Assembly (NCBI RefSeq): GCF_000429465.1
Contig: NZ_AUBX01000009.1
Span: 682,001-746,000 of the forward strand
Direction of reading: 5' to 3'
DNA: 64,000 nucleotides
Source: Algoriphagus vanfongensis DSM 17529
Lineage (GTDB): Bacteria > Bacteroidota > Bacteroidia > Cytophagales > Cyclobacteriaceae
The position numbers and the translations under genes were made by a program. Numbering within the stretch: position 1 is the stretch's first letter; each line of letters begins with the position of its first letter. Shown here piece by piece: positions 18,904-27,382 of this stretch. The notes beneath the pieces were generated by a model. That model was not told the origin of the DNA, did no database searches, and saw nothing but the letters and a program-made list of their open reading frames with translations.

Positions 18904-20247
18904 ATGTCACCGAAGAATTATGTCTTTTTCATTTCTATCACTGCTGCATTAGGCGGATTTTTATTTGGCTTTGATACTGCTGTCATCTCTGGTGCAGAGC
19001 GGGCTATACAGGAAATATGGCAGCTCAGTGATTGGATGCACGGATTGGCTATCGCCTCGGCGCTATATGGTACAGTCATCGGAGCACTCTTTGGAGGAAT
19101 TCCTGCAGATCGATTTGGGAGAAAAAAGAGTCTTCTATGGATTGGCATCTTCTACTTGGTCTCAGCATTTGGCTCAGCCATTGCCTGGGACGTGAGTTCT
19201 TTTACTTTATTTAGATTTTTGGGTGGATTGGGTGTAGGTGCGTCTTCAGTGGTGGCACCTATGTATATCTCTGAGATTGCCCCCGCCAAAAACAGAGGTT
19301 TGCTGGTCGCCTTGTATCAATTCAATATTGTTTTTGGAATCGTGATTGCCTACCTGTCCAACTATCTGATCGGCACAGCGGAACTCGCCCAGGAATGGCG
19401 CTATATGCTGGCTGTAGAAGCTATCCCGGCCTTGATATACAGTTTGATGATATTCCGGATTCCTGAGAGTCCAAGATGGCTCATTACCAAATCAAATATG
19501 GTAGACAAAGCCAAGCAAATCCTCCAACGAACAGATCCAGAAGGTGTAGATCGTGCTATTCAGTTGGTTTTGGAAGAGGAAAAAAAGGAAAAATCCAAAG
19601 GCAGTTTTTCCATGCTCTTCCAAACAAAATACCTTTCCAGCACCCTTTTGGCCGTTATGTTTGCATTCTTCAATCAAGTCTCAGGCATCAATGCCATTAT
19701 CTATTTTGCTCCAAGGGTTTTTGAAATGGCGGGCATTTCCACAGAAAATGCTTTGATTTCGACCATCGGTATAGGTATCGTCAATCTCTTGGGCACTTTT
19801 TTGGGATTATACCTGATCGATAGACTGGGTCGAAAAATCTTGATGTACATCGGATCATGTGGATACATCATTTCACTTTCATTGATGGCCTATAACTTCT
19901 TGGGGCCTGGCATTCCCAGCTTTTGGTTACCGATCTTTGTTTTCGGGTTTATAGTCTCCCATGCCATTGGGCAGGGTTCGGTGATTTGGGTATTTATCTC
20001 AGAGATGTTTCCCAATGAACTTCGAGCTTATGGACAATCCTTAGGTTCCTTTACGCACTGGATTTTGGCAGCCGTCATTGCCAATGTATTTCCTTTCTTT
20101 GCCAATGAATTTGGCCCAGGCTATATTTTCGTGTTCTTTGCAGTGATGATGCTCGGGCAGCTACTTTGGGTATGGCGCAAAATGCCGGAAACCAAAGGCC
20201 GTTCGCTGGAAGAAATACAAAAAGAATTACATCCTAGCTATGACTAA
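18904..20247 (+). CDS. Sugar porter family MFS transporter
   Basis: The 447-residue, 12-helix major facilitator of the sugar-porter (XylE/GLUT-like) family imports a hexose or pentose, probably with protons. Diagnostic motifs are GGFLFGFDTAVISGA in TM1, GGIPADRFGRKKSL in loop 2-3, the PESPRWL motif after TM6, NQVSGINAIIYFAP in TM7, and PETKGRSLEEIQ at the end. The start ATG at 18904 gives the standard N-terminus. Its stop lies 8 bp inside the following PfkB-kinase gene, so import and phosphorylation of the same sugar are probably coupled. Fructose is a reasonable guess given the kinase type, but the sequence does not prove it. Confidence 0.93.
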   Translation: MSPKNYVFFISITAALGGFLFGFDTAVISGAERAIQEIWQLSDWMHGLAIASALYGTVIGALFGGIPADRFGRKKSLLWIGIFYLVSAFGSAIAWDVSSFTLFRFLGGLGVGASSVVAPMYISEIAPAKNRGLLVALYQFNIVFGIVIAYLSNYLIGTAELAQEWRYMLAVEAIPALIYSLMIFRIPESPRWLITKSNMVDKAKQILQRTDPEGVDRAIQLVLEEEKKEKSKGSFSMLFQTKYLSSTLLAVMFAFFNQVSGINAIIYFAPRVFEMAGISTENALISTIGIGIVNLLGTFLGLYLIDRLGRKILMYIGSCGYIISLSLMAYNFLGPGIPSFWLPIFVFGFIVSHAIGQGSVIWVFISEMFPNELRAYGQSLGSFTHWILAAVIANVFPFFANEFGPGYIFVFFAVMMLGQLLWVWRKMPETKGRSLEEIQKELHPSYD

Positions 20248-21115
20248 GAAAGCAATCGTATTTGGAGAAATGCTCTGGGACTGCCTTCCCTCAGGTAGAA
20301 AACCCGGCGGCGCTCCCATGAATGTAGCACTCAATCTCCATCAACTTGGCTTGGATACTCAATTGATCTCTGCAGTCGGACAGGATCCTGATGGGACAGA
20401 ACTACTCTCCTATTACAGCAGCTTTGGCATCTCTGATCACTTGATTCAGCGTACATCTGACCATGCTACTTCCAAAGTGCTCGTCAATACCAAAGATCCA
20501 GAAAATATTACTTACGATATTTTGCCGGATGTAGCTTGGGATCATATCAGTCCAAGTCCAAACACCATTGAAGCTGTTCGCAATGCAGATGTTTTTGTAT
20601 TTGGGACATTGGCAGTAAGAAGCCCAGGAAGTCTTCAAACCCTGCTCCAACTGCTTCCTGAGGCACAGTTGTGTGTCTTTGATGCCAACCTACGGCCACC
20701 GTATTATGATTTTGAAGTCATTGAATCCTTGCTCGGATACACGGAGATTCTCAAAATCAATGAGGATGAGTTGCTTATATTTTCAGATTATTTTAATACA
20801 TCCTCAGTCCCAGAGGAATGCTGCCAATTTCTTCTCCATCATTTTCCCATTCAATTGATCTGCTTGACTTTGGGCGCCAATGGAGCCAAAATTTTTCAAA
20901 ACGACACTGTTTTCTCTCATTCTGGCTACAAAATAAAGGTCAAAGATACGATAGGCGCTGGGGACGCTTTTTTGAGCGGATTCATTTCGACGTATTTACA
21001 AAAGAAATCACCTGAGCAAATTTTGGATTTTGCCTGTAAAATCGGGGCATTCATGGCTACTCAAGAAGGCGGAGCTCCCAAATATCAAGTTGCTCAGATT
21101 ATGGAAATCGAATAG
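20240..21115 (+). CDS. PfkB-family carbohydrate kinase (fructokinase-like)
   Basis: The 291-residue ribokinase-family enzyme is predicted to phosphorylate a sugar with ATP in the cytosol. Signature elements are the N-terminal GEMLWDCLPSGRKPGGAPMN (the GGAP sugar-binding motif of fructokinases), NLHQLGLDTQLISAVGQDPDG, and the C-terminal DTIGAGDAFLSGF with the catalytic Asp. The FGEMLWDCLP opening and GGAPMN are typical of fructokinases rather than ribokinases. It overlaps the sugar-porter gene by 8 bp, so the two form a dedicated uptake/activation operon. No transcriptional regulator gene is adjacent. Confidence 0.9.
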   Translation: MTKKAIVFGEMLWDCLPSGRKPGGAPMNVALNLHQLGLDTQLISAVGQDPDGTELLSYYSSFGISDHLIQRTSDHATSKVLVNTKDPENITYDILPDVAWDHISPSPNTIEAVRNADVFVFGTLAVRSPGSLQTLLQLLPEAQLCVFDANLRPPYYDFEVIESLLGYTEILKINEDELLIFSDYFNTSSVPEECCQFLLHHFPIQLICLTLGANGAKIFQNDTVFSHSGYKIKVKDTIGAGDAFLSGFISTYLQKKSPEQILDFACKIGAFMATQEGGAPKYQVAQIMEIE

Positions 21116-21203
21116 CCCAAAGCTCTTTCTTCAAGAATAGGAACCATTCATCCCTTTTTGCAACTTTGTTTCAATTTTTCTGGTTTAATGATTTCAAGGA
21201 CTC

Positions 21204-21211
21204 TATTTTTG
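21204..21211 (+). promoter_or_regulatory. -7 promoter element next to the TonB-receptor start
   Basis: TATTTTTG matches TAnnTTTG exactly. It ends only 4 bp before the GTG start codon at 21216, so the predicted transcript would begin at or next to the start codon. No clear TTG is seen at the -33 distance. Confidence 0.45.
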
Positions 21212-21215
21212 TGTC

Positions 21216-23513
21216 GTGAAAAAAATTAAGCTAGTACTTCTTTTCCTGTGTGGCCTCGCTAATCTTTCCTTTGGTCAAGACTGCAACCTAGCCATCAGAG
21301 GGAAAGTCATTCATTTAGAAAACAATGAGTCGATCCCTGGAGCCTATATCTGGATAGAGGAAATTAAAAATGGGGCGATTACTGATTTGGACGGCAATTT
21401 CCAAATTTGGAATCTTTGCCCTGGTACCTATACAATCAAGATCCAATACTTGGGGCATCAGGACATTACTGAAACGATTGAACTAAAGTCAAATTCTTTC
21501 AATAAAACCTACCGGATGGAAGACAGCGCTCTGGATCTGGACGGTGTGGAAGTGCATGGTCACAAAGATGCTGTTCAGACTACATCTACAGTATCAGCAC
21601 TTTATGGAGAAGGACTTTTGGAAGCAAGAGGTGAAAACCTCGGCGAAAGCCTCAAGAGAATCTCTGGTGTGACTTCCTTTTCTACGGGAAACAGCATATC
21701 CAAACCGGTAATTCATGGTCTTCACTCCAATAGAATCATGATTCTGAATAACGGAGTAAGGCTAGAAGGGCAGCAATGGGGCGCCGAACATGCCCCCGAA
21801 ATCGATCCTTTTTTGGCAGATGAGATCACAGTGGTCAAAGGTGCCGAAACGGTCCGATTTGGACCTGAAGCGATGGGTGGAGTCATCTTGGTAAATCCAG
21901 GCGAACTACCTACCAAAAAAGATGGAAAAACTGATCTATACCTCCTTGGTGCTACCAATGGGAGAATGGGTAATCTTTCGATAACTCATGAAAATGGCTC
22001 AGAAAAAATTCAAGGTTTGGGCTATCGGATTCAGGGTTCTGTGAAAAGAGCTGGAAATATCCAAAGTCCTGATTACTATCAAAGCAATACAGGGTTGAGC
22101 GAAATGAATTTTTCCGGAACGATCGGATATACCCGAGCCAAACTGGGAACAGAACTGTATTTCAGTCATTTCAATACCGAGCTCGGAATCCTGACCGATT
22201 CGCACACAGGCAACCTGTCTGACTTAGAAGCAATCATCGAAAATGGAAGACCTTTTTCGGATGGGGAGTTTACCTACGACATTTTGAATCCAAAGCAAAA
22301 AGTCAGTCATAACCTGCTCAAACTGAAATCCCACTATCATATCAATCCTCACTGGAAAGCCAACATCCAATATGGCTATCAGGCCAATCATAGACGGGAG
22401 TTTGACAAGAGAAGAGGTGATCTCAATGAAAAGGCCAGTTTGGACTTAGAACTCTATACCAATACCCTAGATCTTTTCGTGGATCACACCCATGAAAATG
22501 CCCTCAGTGGCACATGGGGGTTCAATCTCATTCAGCAGGCCAATAGCAATGTCCCAGGAACAGGAGTTACCCCTTTGATCCCAAACTATGACATGCTCAA
22601 TGCCGGGGCATATATGATGGAGAAATATTCCAAAGGCCCATTTGAAGTGGAAATTGGGGCAAGATTTGACTATCGAACAGTAGCCACGGCTCGATTTGTG
22701 GACAATGAATTGGAAGAGCGAGATCTCTCCTATCAAAATTTCACAGCCTTCCTTGGTGCCTATTACCAAATCAGTCCTTCCTTGACCTTTTCTACCAATT
22801 TGGGTTCGGCCTGGAGACCACCCAATGTCAACGAGTTGTTTTCCCAAGGACTGCATCATGGAGCTGCAGCTGTAGAAATTGGAGACCCGGACCTCGATTC
22901 AGAAAAATCATTGAAATGGGTCAATACGCTGGAGTTTTCTGGCAATCAAACCAGCTTTGAATTGACAGGTTATGCCAATCGCATCGCAGACTACATCTAT
23001 CTCAATCCCACAGGAGAAGTCTATGTGAGTCTCAGAGGTACGTTCAATGTCTATGAGTACCTCCAAGCAGACGCATTTCTGTATGGGTTTGACTTCTCGG
23101 GCAGTCATCAGTTTACCAACAGACTGAGTGCCTATGTCAAAGGCTCTATCATCCGAGCCAAGAATTTGGATACTGAGAGCTATTTCCCGTTTATTCCATC
23201 TGACCGCATGGATTGGGGTGTCGCTTATAAAATCGGTCAGGAGGGCAATTCTCATAAATTTACCGTGAGCAATCAACTGGTTGCTAGACAAAAAAGAGAG
23301 CCTGATTTTGATTTGGCTCCAGCACCAGCGGGCTATGCTTTGGTGAATTTCAACTATCTCAAGCAGTTTCCTATCGGTGAAAATAAAATGAATGTAGGCC
23401 TGCAGATCAGCAACTTATTCAATACGAGCTATAAGGAATACATGAATCGGTTCAGGTATTTCACAGACGATATCGGAAGAAACATCACACTCAAACTCAA
23501 CTATCAATTTTAA
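21216..23513 (+). CDS. TonB-dependent outer-membrane receptor
   Basis: The 765-residue receptor has a signal peptide (MKKIKLVLLFLCGLANLSFG), a CarboxypepD_reg-like beta-sandwich (about 27-100, VIHLENNESIPGAYIW, TDLDGNFQI), a TonB plug (about 115-225, ESLKRISGVTSFSTGNSI, KPVIHGLHSNRIMILNNGVR, EITVVKGAETVRFG) and a 22-strand barrel ending in the aromatic FTDDIGRNITLKLNYQF. It imports a scarce ligand with TonB energy. The start is GTG; no ATG precedes the signal peptide. The following gene, 12 bp downstream, encodes a lipoprotein; this pairing is seen for presumed metal receptors, but the ligand is not evident from sequence. Confidence 0.92.
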   Translation: MKKIKLVLLFLCGLANLSFGQDCNLAIRGKVIHLENNESIPGAYIWIEEIKNGAITDLDGNFQIWNLCPGTYTIKIQYLGHQDITETIELKSNSFNKTYRMEDSALDLDGVEVHGHKDAVQTTSTVSALYGEGLLEARGENLGESLKRISGVTSFSTGNSISKPVIHGLHSNRIMILNNGVRLEGQQWGAEHAPEIDPFLADEITVVKGAETVRFGPEAMGGVILVNPGELPTKKDGKTDLYLLGATNGRMGNLSITHENGSEKIQGLGYRIQGSVKRAGNIQSPDYYQSNTGLSEMNFSGTIGYTRAKLGTELYFSHFNTELGILTDSHTGNLSDLEAIIENGRPFSDGEFTYDILNPKQKVSHNLLKLKSHYHINPHWKANIQYGYQANHRREFDKRRGDLNEKASLDLELYTNTLDLFVDHTHENALSGTWGFNLIQQANSNVPGTGVTPLIPNYDMLNAGAYMMEKYSKGPFEVEIGARFDYRTVATARFVDNELEERDLSYQNFTAFLGAYYQISPSLTFSTNLGSAWRPPNVNELFSQGLHHGAAAVEIGDPDLDSEKSLKWVNTLEFSGNQTSFELTGYANRIADYIYLNPTGEVYVSLRGTFNVYEYLQADAFLYGFDFSGSHQFTNRLSAYVKGSIIRAKNLDTESYFPFIPSDRMDWGVAYKIGQEGNSHKFTVSNQLVARQKREPDFDLAPAPAGYALVNFNYLKQFPIGENKMNVGLQISNLFNTSYKEYMNRFRYFTDDIGRNITLKLNYQF

Positions 23514-23525
23514 AATCAACTACTT

Positions 23526-24128
23526 ATGAAAACACTCCAAAAATTACCGCTTTACTTGCTTTCCGCAGGAGTCTTTGCTTTTGCTTCTTGTGAATCAGAT
23601 GATCCAGTCATCGAGAATGACGGTGAATTGATCACCGATGTCACCTTGCATTTCACGGAATTGGATGAAGCCGGCAATCCTACTGGACCGGCTATGACTT
23701 TCACGGCTTATGATTCAGAAGGAATCGAAGTAGGTACCGCACCTACTGTGGAGACTGTTAATTTGGCCTCAGGCAAAAGCTACCTGCTCGAAATCGAAGT
23801 AGCAAACTCTATCGAAAACGAGGACATCACAGAAGAAATTCTGGAAGAATCTGACGAGCATCAGTTTTACTTTCTCGGTAGTGCCTTTGTAGGAACTACA
23901 GCTCCCCTTACCTATTCCTACAATGACGACAATGGTGAACTAATCGGTGTCAAAGGCACTGTCATGGTAGTAGAAAGTCCTGCTACCAACAATGCTCAGA
24001 TCCGAATCATCCTGAGACATGATTTGGATAAAAATTATCCAGGAGCAGACAATCCAAATTTTGAAAATTACAACAGTGCTGGAGGAGAGTCTGATCTGGA
24101 CATTACCTTCCCGCTTGTCATAGAATAA
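23526..24128 (+). CDS. Lipoprotein partner of the TonB receptor
   Basis: The 200-residue protein has a lipobox-type signal (FAFASC, Cys23) followed by an acidic linker and a beta-rich domain (LITDVTLHFTELDEAGNP, SGKSYLLEIEVANSIENEDI, GGESDLDITFPLVIE). It resembles a family annotated in other Bacteroidota as a type 1 periplasmic-binding-fold protein, found next to TonB receptors; that match is from memory and not checked. The conserved ESDEHQFYF stretch holds a His among acidic residues that could bind a metal (inference). It sits 12 bp after the receptor and before a strong terminator, so the pair forms a two-gene operon. It is probably surface- or periplasm-facing. Confidence 0.75.
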   Translation: MKTLQKLPLYLLSAGVFAFASCESDDPVIENDGELITDVTLHFTELDEAGNPTGPAMTFTAYDSEGIEVGTAPTVETVNLASGKSYLLEIEVANSIENEDITEEILEESDEHQFYFLGSAFVGTTAPLTYSYNDDNGELIGVKGTVMVVESPATNNAQIRIILRHDLDKNYPGADNPNFENYNSAGGESDLDITFPLVIE

Positions 24129-24143
24129 TCGTTCTATTTGAAC

Positions 24144-24185
24144 AGCAAAAAGGGGAAAGAACTTGAGTTCTTTCCCCTTTTTTGT
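24144..24185. terminator. Strong bidirectional intrinsic terminator
   Basis: Arms of about 19 bp (AAAAAGGGGAAAGAACT and its complement) with a 2-base loop and T-rich flanks on both strands. It ends the receptor/lipoprotein operon on the plus strand and the lipoprotein gene at 24208 on the minus strand. Confidence 0.88.
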
Positions 24186-24207
24186 TGGACCTGATGGAAA
24201 TCAGACA

Positions 24208-24726
24208 TCAAAAATCCTTTCCGCAGATCACCATTTGCTCGATGTCAAATGCCTGAGAATGTCCCAATGCACCGATATTTCCAGCAACTAAGATCGTTTC
24301 ATAATCCGGGCCGTCACTAGCTAGGTGAACTTTGATATGTCCCTGAAACCCCTCAATCTCATCAAATAGCAAGCGATTTCCATCTGTCAATTGCTCCAAA
24401 ATCGTGATACTCTCAAGCGAATTTGCTTTGATAGGGTTGAGCATAAAGGCAATCGGTGCATTGGGAGTGCTGTAGCTCCCAAAGTGAAGATGTCCCGGAT
24501 AACTTACCTCTTCACTACCCCGCTCTCCTTCCAGCTGTATGGTCAACTCCAGGTTTCCGCCGATCATCTCTCTGATCGTAGCTATCCCGGTATAGTCAAA
24601 ATCCGAAGCCTGAAATAATTGATATTGAACTTGCTTCCCGGTATACTTTTCAGACTCAGCATCTGTACAGGCCCCTATTACCGCAGAGAGTAATAAGATT
24701 GCCAAAATATTTTTGAAATAATTCAT
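24208..24726 (-). CDS. Putative lipoprotein with CHRD-like features
   Basis: The 172-residue protein has a lipoprotein signal peptide (LLLSAVIGAC, Cys20). The mature part is beta-rich with a GHLHFGSY motif (about residues 78-85), resembling the His-containing core of CHRD-like domains, and a SDGPDYETILVAGNIGAL stretch near the end. No enzyme motif is visible. It stands alone on the minus strand, convergent with the TonB-receptor/lipoprotein pair and sharing their terminator, and divergent from the helicase. Family membership is tentative; function is unknown. Confidence 0.7.
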   Translation of the reverse strand: MNYFKNILAILLLSAVIGACTDAESEKYTGKQVQYQLFQASDFDYTGIATIREMIGGNLELTIQLEGERGSEEVSYPGHLHFGSYSTPNAPIAFMLNPIKANSLESITILEQLTDGNRLLFDEIEGFQGHIKVHLASDGPDYETILVAGNIGALGHSQAFDIEQMVICGKDF

Positions 24727-24922
24727 GGATAGTCAGTTCAGATAGAGATAGGTCGAAAGTTCAGTTTCAAAAGTTTGACAATTTTTGCTACAAATCAAAC
24801 GAATAAAGACAGCGTCTGGATATTTTGTTGCAGGATTTTGCAAGATTTATCATTTTCATCCAATCCAAAGTCCTCTAAATGGAGTTGTAGCAGTTTAAGA
24901 TTTGCTATCATCCTATATTCCC

Positions 24923-27382
24923 ATGGCACATCATTCCTTACAGGTTGGAATTCAATATTTTGAGCAAAAAGGCTGGAAACCTTTCCCATTCCAGCTTCAG
25001 GTTTGGCAAGACTATCTGGATGGAAAGTCTGGTCTGCTAAATGCCCCGACGGGCTCGGGCAAAACCTTTGCGCTCTGGTTTCCGGTACTGATGGAGTTTA
25101 TTCATCACAATCCCGACAACTGGAAAACTGCTTCGCCGAGAGGAATCCAGTTGATTTGGGTAACACCTTTGAGAGCTTTGGCACAGGATATCCAGAAAGC
25201 CATGCAGGAAGTCTGCGATGACTTGGGAATGACCTGGACCGTCGCCGTCCGCAATGGAGACACAGATGCGAAAACTCGTGCAAAGCTCAAAAGAAATCCT
25301 CCGGAGGTGCTCATCACTACGCCGGAAACCTTGCATATCCTGATTTCGCAAAAAAACCATCAACATTTATTCAAGACACTACAAGCCGTTGTGGTGGACG
25401 AATGGCACGAACTGATTGGAAACAAAAGAGGTGTCCAAGTACAACTGGCCTTAGAATATATCCAATCCATTTGCCCTACTGCTTTTAAAAGATGGGCTGT
25501 GTCTGCTACCATTGGCAATCTAGAGGAAGCGGCCCAAACACTTTTAGGAGAGGACCTTCCTGTCCATATTGTTCAGGCGACCATTACAAAAGAGATCATT
25601 CTGGAGTCCGTATTTCCTAAAGAAATCGAAAAGTATCCTTGGACTGGCCACCTTGGTATTCGCATGCTAGATCAAGTAATTCCTATCATCGAATCCGCTC
25701 AAACTGTACTACTTTTTACCAATACCCGATCTCAAACTGAGATCTGGTACCAAAAGCTACTGGAGGCCAAGCCTGAATGGGCCGGATGGATAGCCATGCA
25801 TCACGGATCCCTAGATATGAGTGTGAGGTCATGGGTAGAGCAATCGCTCCATGAAGGCAAACTCAAACTGGTGGTATGCACTTCCAGCTTAGACTTAGGC
25901 GTAGATTTCAGACCAGTGGACAAAGTGATACAAGTCGGGAGTCCAAAAGGTGTTTCCCGCTTTGTACAGCGAGCTGGAAGAGCGGGGCATCAGCCTGGTT
26001 TACCTTCTGAAATCTTCTTTGTACCAACCAATTCTCTGGAACTCATCGAAGCTGCGGCATTGAGAGATGCCATAGCCAAGCAACAGATGGAACCCCAATT
26101 CCCACCCACATTGGCTTATGATGTAATGATTCAGTTTCTTGTCACCTTAGCTGTAGGAGACGGATTTAGGCCGGAGATCATCTATCCGATTATCCGAAAA
26201 ACACATACCTACCGTCACTTGACCTTGGCAGAAATGGAATGGGTCATGGATTTCATCACCCGCGGAGGCAACTCTCTTGGAAGCTATGAAGATTTCCAAA
26301 AAGTAAGTGCTGATGAAAGCGGCCTTTATCAGGTGAAAAACAAGAGAATTTCCATGAAGCATCGGCTTTCTATGGGCACTATCGTCTCAGAGATCATGAT
26401 CAAGGTCAAATTTAAAAATGGCGCATTTTTGGGAACAGTTGAGGAATATTTCATTTCAAAACTTAAAATCGGAGACAGATTTTTCTTCGCAGGGAGATCG
26501 CTTGAGTTACTTCAGTTTCGGGACCTAATTGCCATCGTAAAACTCAGCGAAAAAAAGACCAGCAATGTCGTATCCTGGATGGGTGCGAGAATGTCGCTTT
26601 CCTCAATGCTTTCTGAGAAAATCCTTCAAATCCTGCATGAATACAATGAGGGGGTCTATCGATCAGAAGAGGTCAGAAGAATCTTACCCATATTGGATTT
26701 GCAAGCGAAACTATCTATCGTACCTGACTCAGATACTTTTTTGATAGAATATCACCAAAGTGAGCAAGGGCATCACCTCTTCTTTTATCCTTTTGAAGGA
26801 AGGATGATGCATGAATTGATGAGCGCATTGATCGCTTACAGAGTGTCCGCCAGCTTTCCCGTTACTTTCAATATGGCAATGAATGATTATGGATTTGAGC
26901 TGCTCTCAGATGTTCCGCTTCAAATCGAAGAAATCCTAGAAGAGGATATTTTCAGTATCAAAAATCTAGAAAATGATATCCTCCGATGTGTCAATGAAAC
27001 TGAAATGACCCGCCGCAAATTTCGTGAAATTGCCAGTATAGCGGGACTGGTCTTTCAAGGATACCCAGGCAAGCCGACTACTTTTAAGCATATTCAGGCC
27101 AATTCCAGTTTGTTGTTTCAGGTTTTTGAGCAATACGATCCCGAAAACTTATTACTCAAGCAGGCGCACAACGAAGCGATCAACCAGCAAATGGATCAAG
27201 ACAAACTGATCAAAGCCATGCAAAAGATCAATCGCCTGAAGCTAGTAATCAAGCGTCCCTCTCAGTTTACTCCATTCTGCTTTCCGATCATGGTGGACCG
27301 ACTCAGCCGAACCAGCATTTCTACCGAAAGTCTGGAAGACAGGATCGTCAAAATTCAAGCACAATTTGAAATTCAGGATTAA
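24923..27382 (+). CDS. Ligase-associated DEXH-box DNA helicase (Lhr-like)
   Basis: The 819-residue superfamily 2 helicase has all core motifs: Q-motif region FPFQLQVWQD, motif I APTGSGKT (41-48), Ia VTPLRALAQD, II VVVDEWHEL (DEWH box), III SATIGN, V CTSSLDLGVDF and VI QRAGRAGHQPG. A winged-helix and Lhr-type C-terminal domain follow. This group belongs to the ligase-associated DNA damage response module (helicase, ATP-dependent ligase, exonuclease, phosphoesterase). None of the partner genes is present here, so this copy stands alone. The frame is open to a TTG at 24902, but the ATG at 24923 gives the usual N-terminus. Its stop overlaps the convergent trkH stop by 4 bp. Confidence 0.9.
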   Translation: MAHHSLQVGIQYFEQKGWKPFPFQLQVWQDYLDGKSGLLNAPTGSGKTFALWFPVLMEFIHHNPDNWKTASPRGIQLIWVTPLRALAQDIQKAMQEVCDDLGMTWTVAVRNGDTDAKTRAKLKRNPPEVLITTPETLHILISQKNHQHLFKTLQAVVVDEWHELIGNKRGVQVQLALEYIQSICPTAFKRWAVSATIGNLEEAAQTLLGEDLPVHIVQATITKEIILESVFPKEIEKYPWTGHLGIRMLDQVIPIIESAQTVLLFTNTRSQTEIWYQKLLEAKPEWAGWIAMHHGSLDMSVRSWVEQSLHEGKLKLVVCTSSLDLGVDFRPVDKVIQVGSPKGVSRFVQRAGRAGHQPGLPSEIFFVPTNSLELIEAAALRDAIAKQQMEPQFPPTLAYDVMIQFLVTLAVGDGFRPEIIYPIIRKTHTYRHLTLAEMEWVMDFITRGGNSLGSYEDFQKVSADESGLYQVKNKRISMKHRLSMGTIVSEIMIKVKFKNGAFLGTVEEYFISKLKIGDRFFFAGRSLELLQFRDLIAIVKLSEKKTSNVVSWMGARMSLSSMLSEKILQILHEYNEGVYRSEEVRRILPILDLQAKLSIVPDSDTFLIEYHQSEQGHHLFFYPFEGRMMHELMSALIAYRVSASFPVTFNMAMNDYGFELLSDVPLQIEEILEEDIFSIKNLENDILRCVNETEMTRRKFREIASIAGLVFQGYPGKPTTFKHIQANSSLLFQVFEQYDPENLLLKQAHNEAINQQMDQDKLIKAMQKINRLKLVIKRPSQFTPFCFPIMVDRLSRTSISTESLEDRIVKIQAQFEIQD

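Noticed and set aside
22467..22859. 130-codon frame antisense to the TonB receptor
   Set aside because: Shadow of the receptor's codon pattern; no start context or domain.
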